Positions 1 to 6,228 of a stretch of DNA of 11,791 nucleotides are shown in pieces. This DNA is from Nitrospinota bacterium (GTDB lineage: Bacteria > Nitrospinota > Nitrospinia > Nitrospinales > VA-1). A program made the position numbers and the translations under genes. Position 1 is the first letter of the stretch, and each line of letters begins with the position of its first letter. The notes below the pieces were generated by a model. It made no database searches. It was not told where the DNA came from and saw only the letters and a list, made by a program, of their open reading frames with translations. The DNA is taken from NCBI GenBank assembly GCA_002731985.1, contig PCCT01000045.1:13864-25654 (forward strand), in the 5' to 3' direction.

Positions 1-830
1 TCGGGGATCGCCGTGGCTTCCTTATTATCTTCGTTTGGAACAATAAGGATGAACATCAGCTTTTCATCCCCGGATACGAGATAGCCCTCTTCCGCGAGGG
101 ACTTTTCGTTGTCCGTCAAAAAAGAGTTCCAAGGTGAACGATAGGTCGTTTCGCCTTGCAGGTGTGCGAGCAGTTGTTGTTGAAGGGTTATCAGCAGACT
201 GAGGTCAGCCGACTCATCCTCTCCTTCTCCACTGTCACCTCCGCCGATAAATCCGGTCAACAGCGAGTCAACCATTCCCGCGCTTATTTCAGCATTGATG
301 CTTTTTATAAGCTGGTTGAGTCCGGGAGAAGCATTGACCTCTTCGAGAAAATTTTCATGCGACTCAATTTTATTTCCAAGATCAACCAGTTCATTCTGAT
401 CAAGATATAATAGACCCTTTGTCCTGAAATACTGCGTATCGACTCGATGAAATATCTTCGAAAAATCTTTTGGATATTGTTTCAGTTTGCTAACGAAAGA
501 ATCCGTGAACCCTTTCATATTTTCAGGGTCCTCATCGGCCACGACCACCATCATCCCATCGAAGTCTTCGAATTCATGGCGATACTTTTCGTACATTTCC
601 ACGTAGGCGAGTTTTTTTGCCACCAGATCGCCCCGGTTATTTTTGAAGGAAAGTTTTTCGACTGTGAGCCAGACAGACAAGCCCGCGATCAGTAGAGAGC
701 TCAGTATTACAGCGATGGAATGAGTGTAGGCAAACCGCTCAACGTTTAAGAAAAAACTGTCGAGAAGGCCAGCCTCCCTGGTGGATGATGCTTGCGCATC
801 AGAATTATTGCCCTGGGCCGAAGCGGCCAT
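1..830 (-). CDS. MMPL/RND-family exporter, HpnN-like (N-terminal part, runs off left edge)
   Basis: This is the first 276 codons of a larger protein whose 3' end lies outside the window. A hydrophilic, Gln/Ser/Ala-rich N-terminus of about 35 residues is followed by one clear membrane helix (about residues 38-57). A long soluble stretch follows, beginning with NNRGDLV and containing FDGMMVVVADED, which resembles the first periplasmic loop of MMPL transporters. Of the families I know it is closest to the hopanoid-associated RND transporter HpnN, which moves lipids toward the outer membrane; the substrate here is inference. Start choice: ATG at 828-830 has AGGA (complement of 838-841) seven bases upstream, and an in-frame TAG lies further upstream. 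A Gly/Glu/Asp-rich insert (about residues 195-208) looks like a flexible linker in the loop. It lies 253 bp downstream of the PagL-like gene on the same strand. Family call fairly firm, subfamily not. Confidence 0.75.
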   Translation of the reverse strand, partial: MAASAQGNNSDAQASSTREAGLLDSFFLNVERFAYTHSIAVILSSLLIAGLSVWLTVEKLSFKNNRGDLVAKKLAYVEMYEKYRHEFEDFDGMMVVVADEDPENMKGFTDSFVSKLKQYPKDFSKIFHRVDTQYFRTKGLLYLDQNELVDLGNKIESHENFLEEVNASPGLNQLIKSINAEISAGMVDSLLTGFIGGGDSGEGEDESADLSLLITLQQQLLAHLQGETTYRSPWNSFLTDNEKSLAEEGYLVSGDEKLMFILIVPNEDNKEATAIP

Positions 831-1083
831 ATTTGATTCCTGACTGGTGGAAAAATTCTATATGGATTCAGGTGGTCCGTTTGATTTGAATCAGTCTGAT
901 CTATCCGTTAATAAAAACTCCAAGCTCGTCCGCTAACGTAGGCAGTCCTGAAACGACGACCAGACAACAAAACGTAAACTGACAAGAAAAGGGAGTAATT
1001 AGAAGAAGTATCTGAGGGAAATCAAAAATGCGGTTGTATTGACCACCGTCCTGCTCTCCAGGGCGATGTCAAATCAACCCAGA
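831..1083. other. Intergenic region upstream of the MMPL-like gene
   Basis: I see no credible gene in these 253 bp. There is no convincing -35/-10 pair on the minus strand and no hairpin with a T-tract after the PagL-like gene. The only structure is a set of overlapping short palindromes at 882-900, listed separately. Confidence 0.5.
882..900. repeat. Overlapping palindromes upstream of the MMPL-like gene
   Basis: TGATT-tg-AATCA (882-893) is immediately overlapped by ATCAG-t-CTGAT (890-900), giving three alternating half-sites in 19 bp, about 52-70 bp upstream of the start codon. This could be an operator or chance in AT-rich DNA. No regulator is identified. Confidence 0.3.
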
Positions 1084-1692
1084 TCAGAAGCTCATTCCCA
1101 AGCTGAACACATTGGTATTGAGGCCGATGTTGGGGCGTTGCATACCTGCGTTGGAAACGTGAAAAAACCTGTAGTTCAAAGAATACGACCCCAATTTTCG
1201 GAATACCTCCACCCCCGCCCCTAGATGAAGCAAGAACTCAAATTCTGAACCCAATTCCGGCACAGCTTGATCTTTCCAGTTGGTCATAGAAAATCCGGCA
1301 CCCGCTACCACGGTGGGTGCCCACCTTCTTTTCGGGCTAAGAAATTTGTATTCCGCCATGAGCGGAGAAAAACCGACCAGATATTCATTATCCCGGTGGG
1401 TCAGTACGGCCATACCCGCTTCAACGTGCCAGAATAACGCACCCCGCAGGAATGAATCCTCGGCCATAATTCCGGTTAAATTGTACTGCCAGTTTGGAAA
1501 TATCCATGCAAAACTGAGATCGGTCCGGCTTCTTCCTGGCGGAATTTGAACAGTATAACCCATACCCAATTGTCCGCTAAAAGTAGAGCTCCCCTTGGCA
1601 AACCGGTCGGAAAAACCTTGTGCTCCAACAAAAGCAGGGCACGCAAGAATCAACACCAATACCAACACCAAAAATCTGCCAGAGCGTTTCAT
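1084..1692 (-). CDS. PagL-like lipid A deacylase / acyloxyacyl hydrolase family outer-membrane protein
   Basis: A 202-residue protein from ATG at 1690-1692. A reading frame four codons longer from TTG is open, but the ATG is better because MKRSGRFLVLVLVL then forms a proper signal peptide, with likely cleavage after VGA (residue 24). A Cys at 18 makes a poor lipobox, so a lipoprotein is less likely. The remainder has alternating aromatic/polar strands and ends in Phe (GMSF), as outer-membrane beta-barrels do. The C-terminal motif FFHVSNAGMQRPN matches PagL, which removes the 3-O acyl chain of lipid A at the outer leaflet. The His and Ser of the catalytic triad are present (H178, S180). The position spaced like the triad Glu of Pseudomonas PagL holds Asn192, a variation I recall in many acyloxyacyl hydrolase relatives, so activity is uncertain. 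Weak SD GAGAAG upstream. Divergent from tatA. Confidence 0.75.
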   Translation of the reverse strand: MKRSGRFLVLVLVLILACPAFVGAQGFSDRFAKGSSTFSGQLGMGYTVQIPPGRSRTDLSFAWIFPNWQYNLTGIMAEDSFLRGALFWHVEAGMAVLTHRDNEYLVGFSPLMAEYKFLSPKRRWAPTVVAGAGFSMTNWKDQAVPELGSEFEFLLHLGAGVEVFRKLGSYSLNYRFFHVSNAGMQRPNIGLNTNVFSLGMSF

Positions 1693-1886
1693 ATAGCTTC
1701 TCAAAGTTTCTGTTTAGTTATTATTTTTTGTACTTTTTCATACGCAAAAAAACCCTTAGAACTTTATCATAAATATGTAAAACCCCAAAATACTTTAATT
1801 CAGTTTGTTTTTACAAGGATTAAGTGCTAGACTTGTTCATCTTATCCGCAAAATTAACATTTATCATTTTATAAGGACTCCTCATT
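1693..1886. other. Divergent intergenic region between the PagL-like gene and tatA
   Basis: This strongly AT-rich spacer holds the 5' regions of both divergent genes. A candidate promoter is visible toward tatA (1805-1833, listed separately). I could not pick one toward the minus-strand gene. No coding potential seen. Confidence 0.5.
1805..1833 (+). promoter_or_regulatory. Candidate sigma70 promoter of tatA
   Basis: TTGTTT (1805-1810), a 17-bp spacer, then TAGACT (1828-1833). Spacing is ideal but each hexamer matches consensus at only about four positions. Transcription would start about 45 bp before the tatA ATG. Confidence 0.35.
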
Positions 1887-2156
1887 ATGATGGGCATTGG
1901 TTTTCCTGAGTTGATGATTATTTTAGTCATCATCATGATTATTTTTGGCGCCGGAAAGCTCCCAGAAATCGGTAGCGCGTTTGGCAACAGCATCAAGAAT
2001 TTCAAAAAATCCATGAAAGAAGCTGAAGAGTTACAAGAAGCGGCGAATCTGGAATCTTCCGCAATCGAAGAAGGCACAGATAATTCTGCCGCAGAACCTT
2101 CAGAAGAAGGCACTACAGAAGATACCGCACCAGCCCAGGAAACTAACGAAAAATAG
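1887..2156 (+). CDS. tatA: Sec-independent protein translocase subunit TatA
   Basis: An 89-residue TatA/E-type subunit, which oligomerises in the inner membrane to let folded proteins cross with TatBC. The architecture is textbook: a very short N-terminus, a single membrane helix (about residues 5-21, with Glu8 in GFPELMIIL), the hinge motif [10 protein letters not shown] (20-29), an amphipathic helix ([18 protein letters not shown]) and an acidic, disordered Glu/Thr/Ser-rich tail to residue 89. Start: the first of two adjacent ATGs (1887) lies nine bases after AAGGA (1873-1877). TatA and TatB are hard to separate by sequence, but the Gly-rich hinge and short length favour TatA. No tatB or tatC is adjacent, so the gene appears monocistronic here. 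Confidence 0.93.
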   Translation: MMGIGFPELMIILVIIMIIFGAGKLPEIGSAFGNSIKNFKKSMKEAEELQEAANLESSAIEEGTDNSAAEPSEEGTTEDTAPAQETNEK

Positions 2157-2189
2157 ACCTCATTCCTCACCGGCACAAGCCGCATACTC

Positions 2190-2210
2190 AGGGGCAACCT
2201 ATTGTCCCCT
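2190..2210 (+). terminator. Possible hairpin after tatA
   Basis: AGGGGCAA pairs with TTGTCCCCT around a four-base loop, with one bulged T, 34 bp after the tatA stop codon. No T-run follows, so if it ends transcription it is not a classical intrinsic terminator; it could instead protect the mRNA 3' end. Confidence 0.3.
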
Positions 2211-2286
2211 TCGGGAAATCAACAATGGCAATATCTTTGAATCACTTTCCGTGGAACGGGCATCTAACCGTATGGGATCAAAAACT

Positions 2287-2313
2287 GACATCCTTTAAAT
2301 CCCGGCAGATGTC
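2287..2313. repeat. Inverted repeat upstream of the ECF sigma gene
   Basis: GACATC (2287-2292) and GATGTC (2308-2313) are perfect complements with 15 bp between them, ending about 46 bp before the sigma factor start. This spacing could suit an operator dyad or a weak 5' hairpin. No clear promoter hexamers were found nearby, so the role is unknown. Confidence 0.25.
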
Positions 2314-2359
2314 TTATTACTCCCACCTATTCGTTATGGCTGGAGGGAATTGACAGAGT

Positions 2360-2989
2360 ATGGGATTTTCTGAACCCAAGGAAGCGAAAGCTGAAGAAGA
2401 GCAACTGGTAAAAGACCTGCAAGCAGGTAAAACGGAGTCTTTCGAGCGACTTGCGACCCTTTTCCAGAAAAAGATATATGCTCTCAGTTTCAATTTGACG
2501 CGCAATGCGATGGACTCAGAGGACGTTACCCAGGAAGTGTTACTGACCCTTTTCAAAAAGATTCATACCTTCCAGGGGAAATCGGCATTTTCAAGTTGGG
2601 TGTACCGCATCACCCTCAACGCCACTTACATGAAGCTGAGGAGTCGAAAAAAAGATCAAAGTATCTCGATTGAGGAGCTGCTCCCCTCATTCAACGGATC
2701 GGGCTTTCAGCAGGAAAAAATACAGGACTGGTCCGAAAACACAGAGTCCCTTCTTTTTGATAACGAAACACGGGAAACCATTCAAAAGGCGGTCGACCTG
2801 TTACCCGACAAAGAAAAGATCGTTTTCCTGCTTCGCGATGTTGAAGGTCTATCGACAGAAAAAGTGGGTGAGATTCTGGAACTGACCGTCCCTGCGGTAA
2901 AATCTAGATTGCACAGGGCACGATTGTTTTTGAGAAAGAAACTGGCGAATTACTTTGAAGAATATAAAGTTCGCAAGGAGACGAAATGA
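2360..2989 (+). CDS. ECF-type RNA polymerase sigma factor (RpoE-like)
   Basis: A 209-residue group 4 sigma factor that would redirect RNA polymerase to a stress or envelope regulon. Region 2 spans about residues 27-95, including DSEDVTQEVLLTLFKKI (core binding) and FSSWVYRITLN (-10 recognition). A variable acidic linker (100-135) precedes region 4 (about 137-195), with the helix-turn-helix STEKVGEILELTVPAVKSRL. Regions 1 and 3 are absent, as expected for this group. ATG at 2360 has GGAGGGA (2342-2348) upstream. Its stop overlaps the start of the next gene in ATGA (2986-2989), so sigma and the zinc anti-sigma are translationally coupled, the usual arrangement. Target promoters are unknown; I did not find a convincing autoregulatory GGAAC/CGT-type promoter in the 203-bp upstream gap. 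Confidence 0.93.
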   Translation: MGFSEPKEAKAEEEQLVKDLQAGKTESFERLATLFQKKIYALSFNLTRNAMDSEDVTQEVLLTLFKKIHTFQGKSAFSSWVYRITLNATYMKLRSRKKDQSISIEELLPSFNGSGFQQEKIQDWSENTESLLFDNETRETIQKAVDLLPDKEKIVFLLRDVEGLSTEKVGEILELTVPAVKSRLHRARLFLRKKLANYFEEYKVRKETK

Positions 2990-3222
2990 TTTGCTGTAAA
3001 GAATGTTTGGAGTTATTGCACGATTATCTGGAGGGAGACCTGCAACCAGAGGTGAGCACTTCTCTCGAAGAACACTTTGAAGACTGCCCTCCGTGCATCG
3101 CTTTCGTCAATACCTATAAATCGACCACGCACCTTTGCAAAACGACCCTCAACAGCACTGAGATTCCAGATATCGTTAAAGAAAGACTCAAGGAATTTGT
3201 CGATAAAAATAAAAACGCCTGA
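2986..3222 (+). CDS. Soluble zinc-finger anti-sigma factor (zf-HC2/ZAS type)
   Basis: A 78-residue protein that would hold the upstream-encoded ECF sigma factor inactive in the cytoplasm. It shows the ZAS signature: Cys7 in KECLELLHDYLEGDL, then His30-x3-Cys34-x2-Cys37 in EEHFEDCPPC, the zinc ligands of RsrA/ChrR-type proteins. There is no membrane segment, so sensing would be cytoplasmic. Two more cysteines (Cys3, Cys4) precede Cys7 and another is at Cys51, giving six in 78 residues. This makes thiol-disulfide or metal sensing plausible but unproven. Start is the ATG overlapping the sigma stop in ATGA. At only 78 residues, it is the zinc-binding domain plus one C-terminal helix, with no separate sensor domain. 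Confidence 0.85.
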   Translation: MICCKECLELLHDYLEGDLQPEVSTSLEEHFEDCPPCIAFVNTYKSTTHLCKTTLNSTEIPDIVKERLKEFVDKNKNA

Positions 3223-3285
3223 CAACCCAGGGCTTCTTGCCTAACAACCTTACCCCAGGTTCCCGAAAAGCAGTTCAAACGGTCG

Positions 3286-3314
3286 TTGACAAATCGTGGC
3301 GGTTTAACTATATT
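3286..3314 (+). promoter_or_regulatory. Strong sigma70 promoter of the DUF151 gene
   Basis: A perfect TTGACA (3286-3291), a 17-bp spacer and TATATT (3309-3314, five of six consensus). This is the best promoter in the window. Predicted transcription start is near 3321, leaving a leader of about 96 bases before the ATG at 3417. It separates the sigma/anti-sigma pair from the bfn-nadK-amidase group. Confidence 0.75.
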
Positions 3315-3320
3315 CTGAGA

Positions 3321-3352
3321 ACAAGTCCATTTAATGTGGCATGTTAACTTGT
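3321..3352 (+). repeat. Inverted repeat at the predicted 5' end of the DUF151 mRNA
   Basis: ACAAGT (3321-3326) and ACTTGT (3347-3352) are perfect complements with a 20-base loop, and the left arm begins at the predicted transcription start. It may form a 5' stem protecting the mRNA or act as an operator just downstream of the promoter. A stem of only six pairs with a large loop is weak. Confidence 0.3.
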
Positions 3353-3416
3353 ATCCACAGGAGTATCATTTTCAGGCTCTGAAAACTGCGAGAAACAATT
3401 TTTTTGAGGTCCCTCT

Positions 3417-3905
3417 ATGGTGGAGATGAAAGTTGAAGGACTCACTCTGGATCCCTTGACAAACATGCCTATTATTATTCTTAAAGACCTGTCGGGCGGT
3501 AAGGCCCTGCCTATCTGGGTGGGCTATTTCGAGGCCAACGCCATCGCGCTGGAAATCGAGAAAATAAATACCCCGCGCCCCATGACACACGATCTTCTAA
3601 GAAATATGATCTCTTCCCTCAAGGCAGAGGTTAAGCATATCCTGGTAAACGATCTCAAAGACAATACATTTTTTGCCGTCATTTCAATCGTTCAAAATGG
3701 AAGTGACATGACAGTCGATTCTCGTCCCAGCGATGCAATTGCGCTGGCCTTAAGAACCAAAGCTCCTATTTTCGTCGAGGAAAAAGTCATTGAAGCCGCC
3801 AAAAGCCTGGACCTGCCTGATCCGGATAAGATTCAGAAAGACGAAAAACAGCAATGGAAAGACTGGATCACAAAAATCAAACCACAGGACTTTGGCAAAC
3901 TTTAA
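3417..3905 (+). CDS. Bifunctional nuclease family protein (DUF151/BFN)
   Basis: A 162-residue protein of the DUF151 family, whose plant founder was described as a DNase/RNase. The biochemical role of bacterial members is poorly known. Conserved blocks seen: LPIWVGYFEANAIALEIE (residues 31-48), RPMTHDLLRN (54-63) and DSRPSDAIALALR (101-113), followed by the usual PIFVEEKV strand and a charged C-terminal tail ending KPQDFGKL. Length is normal for the family. ATG at 3417 has GAGG (3406-3409) seven bases upstream. It has its own strong promoter, and nadK follows after 159 bp, so read-through is possible but not certain. Family assignment is firm; nuclease activity is inherited from the family name, not shown here. 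Confidence 0.92.
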   Translation: MVEMKVEGLTLDPLTNMPIIILKDLSGGKALPIWVGYFEANAIALEIEKINTPRPMTHDLLRNMISSLKAEVKHILVNDLKDNTFFAVISIVQNGSDMTVDSRPSDAIALALRTKAPIFVEEKVIEAAKSLDLPDPDKIQKDEKQQWKDWITKIKPQDFGKL

Positions 3906-4064
3906 GGGTACCCCGATTGCACACAGTCTGTACTCCCCCTCTGAAACTATCGCTTCATCCAGCAACCTGTCTGACTATTATTTCATCTCATTAATCAGGA
4001 AACGGTCGACCTATCTGGAAACTCCATCAATGTATAAACCTGACCTGATGCGACAGGTGACACC

Positions 4065-4943
4065 ATGAAAAAAATAGGCGTGTTTTGCAAACCCAAGGCA
4101 CCCGCTGGAGCCGCAACCCTTAACAAGCTCATTCCCTGGCTCCGCGAACGAGGTTGCCAGGTTCTTTTAGATAGCGACACAGCGGCACTCATCAATGAAT
4201 CCTCCTCCCACGAAAGAGGGGAAATTTCCCAGCAAGCCGATTTACTGATCGTCCTTGGAGGCGATGGCACCCTCCTGGGAGTCGCCCGAAAAGCTCACCC
4301 CTACGATGTACCGATTCTGGCAGTAAACCTTGGTAGCCTAGGGTTTTTGGCCGAGGTTTCACTGGACGAACTTTACCCCTCACTGGAAAATATTCTGGCT
4401 GGAAAGTTTGACGTCGAATGCCGAATGCTACTCAACGCCTGCATTTGGAGAAATGGCAAAAAGGTCGAAGACCATAACGTCCTCAACGACATCGTCATCA
4501 ACAAAGGTGCTGTCGCCCGCGTCTTAAATCTTCAAGTACTGGTCGATAGTCAATACATGACATCTTACCGGGCAGACGGTCTCATCATAGCGACACCAAC
4601 AGGTTCTACCGCCTATTCATTGTCCGCAGGCGGACCCATCATCCACCCAAGCATGCATACCCTGGTGCTGAGTCCTATTTGCCCATTCACATTGACGAAT
4701 CGTTCGATACTGATACCCGACCAGTCCATCATTCAAGTTAAACTGGCAGGGGAATACGAGGATGTGAGAATAACCCTGGATGGGCAGGAAGGTTGCGATA
4801 TGAAAGCGGAAGATATCCTTGAAATCCAGAAAACTAAAACCACCCTTAAGCTGATTCCAGGACCCAATAAAAATTACTACCAGACACTCCGGCAAAAACT
4901 TCACTGGGGTACCCCGAATGATGAGGATATTTCAAAAGCATAA
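4065..4943 (+). CDS. nadK: NAD kinase (ATP/polyphosphate NAD 2'-phosphotransferase)
   Basis: A 292-residue cytoplasmic enzyme that phosphorylates NAD to make NADP, the sole NADP source in most bacteria. All hallmark motifs are intact: LGGDGTLLG (residues 64-72, with the catalytic Asp67 of GGDGT), NLGSLGFLAE (88-97), NVLNDIVI (138-145) for NAD ribose contact, and the glycine-rich DGLIIATPTGSTAYS block (171-185) followed by SAGGPI. Length matches the family. ATG at 4065 has AGGTGAC just upstream. The amidase begins 66 bp downstream on the same strand and is probably co-transcribed. No allosteric or fused domain is visible. Confidence 0.96.
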   Translation: MKKIGVFCKPKAPAGAATLNKLIPWLRERGCQVLLDSDTAALINESSSHERGEISQQADLLIVLGGDGTLLGVARKAHPYDVPILAVNLGSLGFLAEVSLDELYPSLENILAGKFDVECRMLLNACIWRNGKKVEDHNVLNDIVINKGAVARVLNLQVLVDSQYMTSYRADGLIIATPTGSTAYSLSAGGPIIHPSMHTLVLSPICPFTLTNRSILIPDQSIIQVKLAGEYEDVRITLDGQEGCDMKAEDILEIQKTKTTLKLIPGPNKNYYQTLRQKLHWGTPNDEDISKA

Positions 4944-5009
4944 TTCACCCCGACACTTCGCAACAATCACTGACCGAGGTGGCGGATTTGAAATTGAGCG
5001 TACGCCTTA

Positions 5010-5930
5010 ATGAGTCAGAAAATCGTTGCCTGTGAAAAAAGCGTTGAGATTGGCTCCCCCGTAGTTCTCTGGAATGCCGCAGGCGGCCTGGCCTGCCCCA
5101 ATAGAAGAGGTCGCTCGGCCTGCACTCAACACAACTCCCGGCTAAACAACAAACCTCCGGAACCTGCGGCAGAATACTCCATCGCAGACCCAACTCAAGC
5201 CTACGATGAACTGAAAAATAGTGTCTACCAACTCATCATCCACTACGACGTCTGCTATTCTTCGCACCATTGCCACCAAATCATGACAGAAAGCACATTC
5301 AAGGGAAGCCATTTTTATCTGGACCTGGACGGCACCCTCTATCAGACATGTGACCTGTACTGGAAAACCAACACCGCGCCCGCCGATGACCGGAAAGGAA
5401 ACGAGCGAGCAATCCATGTGGAGATGGCAAACCTGTCGTGGGAAGCCTTGCAATCAGAATCGGACTGGCACAAGGTCGCATCAGACCAATACCGGCAGAG
5501 AAAAGATCGCTGGGAGTTCCTCCTCCCTGACCACTGGAAGAAAACCTTACGGACCCCGAATTTCCGCGCTTATGCCGCCAGGGGATATGGACAACGAGGT
5601 TATTTCAGCCGACAAATCAACGGTAAAATAGTCCGCATGTGGGACTTCACAGATGACCAGTACAACGCGCTGATACGTCTTAGCATAGGCCTCAACCAAC
5701 TGCTTCCCAAAATTCGCCTGCGCGTCCCCTACGATAGTAAAAAGAAACGAACACCACTCGACCGAATCCGCAACTACTCAACCTTTGAGGGGGTTCTCGG
5801 CCACGCCCATGTGCAAAAAGGTGGAATCGAAGGCGTCTCCTGCAAATATGATCCGGGTTCAGCGTTCAACTGGCCGCGTTTACGCCGGGCTTTTGCGAGT
5901 GAAATAAAACATCCTGCATTTCCCCGCTGA
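5010..5930 (+). CDS. AmpD-like N-acetylmuramoyl-L-alanine amidase (Amidase_2 fold)
   Basis: A 306-residue zinc amidase predicted to cut the bond between N-acetylmuramic acid and the L-Ala of peptide stems. The Amidase_2 residues known from AmpD are all recognisable: zinc ligand His78 (QLIIHYD), Glu138 (IHVEMAN), second zinc His265 (GVLGHAHV), then Lys279 and zinc-ligand Asp281 in CKYDPGSAFNW. FYLDLDGTLYQTCDL (residues 102-116) is the typical central strand. A longer-than-usual insertion (about 145-255) separates the halves, as I recall in planctomycete-type relatives. There is no signal peptide or membrane segment, so it should act in the cytoplasm on imported muropeptides, like AmpD, unless secreted another way. 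ATG at 5010 is the first start after an in-frame TGA (4995-4997); no clear SD, so translation may rely on coupling with nadK. Confidence 0.82.
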   Translation: MSQKIVACEKSVEIGSPVVLWNAAGGLACPNRRGRSACTQHNSRLNNKPPEPAAEYSIADPTQAYDELKNSVYQLIIHYDVCYSSHHCHQIMTESTFKGSHFYLDLDGTLYQTCDLYWKTNTAPADDRKGNERAIHVEMANLSWEALQSESDWHKVASDQYRQRKDRWEFLLPDHWKKTLRTPNFRAYAARGYGQRGYFSRQINGKIVRMWDFTDDQYNALIRLSIGLNQLLPKIRLRVPYDSKKKRTPLDRIRNYSTFEGVLGHAHVQKGGIEGVSCKYDPGSAFNWPRLRRAFASEIKHPAFPR

Positions 5931-6228
5931 GTTTCTCACCCTGCATAGTCTTTGTAGCCTCCTTAATAATGTCTCTCGTTCCCATGCTCCAGCGTGAGAA
6001 TGCATACCACCGTTGCCTCATCCGTTCCCACGCTGGAGCATGGGAACAAGAATAAACAAAATACCTCTCACACACCTGTACTGGGTACCAGTGCGAAGAT
6101 CCTTGCAAAAATCAGGTTGACCTGCCTGTCCATACAAGGTAGCTTTTTAGATATGATCTCCAACAACAGAACAAACACATTTACCCCGTGCTTATGAAGC
6201 GGTATCAAACAGCCATAAAAGGTCGACT
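5931..6228. other. Intergenic region with REP doublet and small palindromes
   Basis: These 298 bp hold no convincing gene. The main content is the REP-type double palindrome at 5975-6050. Further on are ACTGG-gta-CCAGT (6080-6092) and CAGGT-tg-ACCTG (6113-6124), short dyads that might be operator sites for the HAMP gene. A TTGACC (6117-6122) lies 17 bp from TAGCTT, a poor promoter match. Confidence 0.5.
5975..6050. repeat. REP-type double palindrome (BIME/RAYT-like element)
   Basis: Two 28-bp arms, 5975-6002 and 6023-6050, are reverse complements at 25 of 28 positions, separated by 20 bp. Each arm is itself a near palindrome: the right arm has GTTCCCACGC-tgga-GCATGGGAAC, 9 of 10 paired, and the left arm is the same with more wobble pairs. 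The GTTCCCA...TGGGAAC core and the GAATGCATACC junction match a widespread REP family that is mobilised in trans by RAYT (TnpA-REP) transposases. It sits 44 bp after the amidase stop codon and could stabilise or end that transcript. No transposase gene is in the window. Confidence 0.85.

Noticed and set aside
156..695. Plus-strand open frames at the left edge
   Set aside because: They are antisense to the MMPL-like gene, lack SDs and have no recognisable domain; the minus-strand frame is continuous with a membrane helix and family-like loop.
1693..1704. Longer TTG-initiated start for the PagL-like protein (same issue at 8350 for purH and 11415 for the laccase-domain gene)
   Set aside because: In each case a nearby downstream ATG gives the better N-terminus (a canonical signal peptide, [14 protein letters not shown] and MISSF respectively) and the TTG has no better SD.
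4906..4915. GGGGTACCCC palindrome, echoed by GGGTACCCC at 3906
   Set aside because: One copy is inside nadK coding sequence; short palindromes of this size are expected by chance and there is no third copy.
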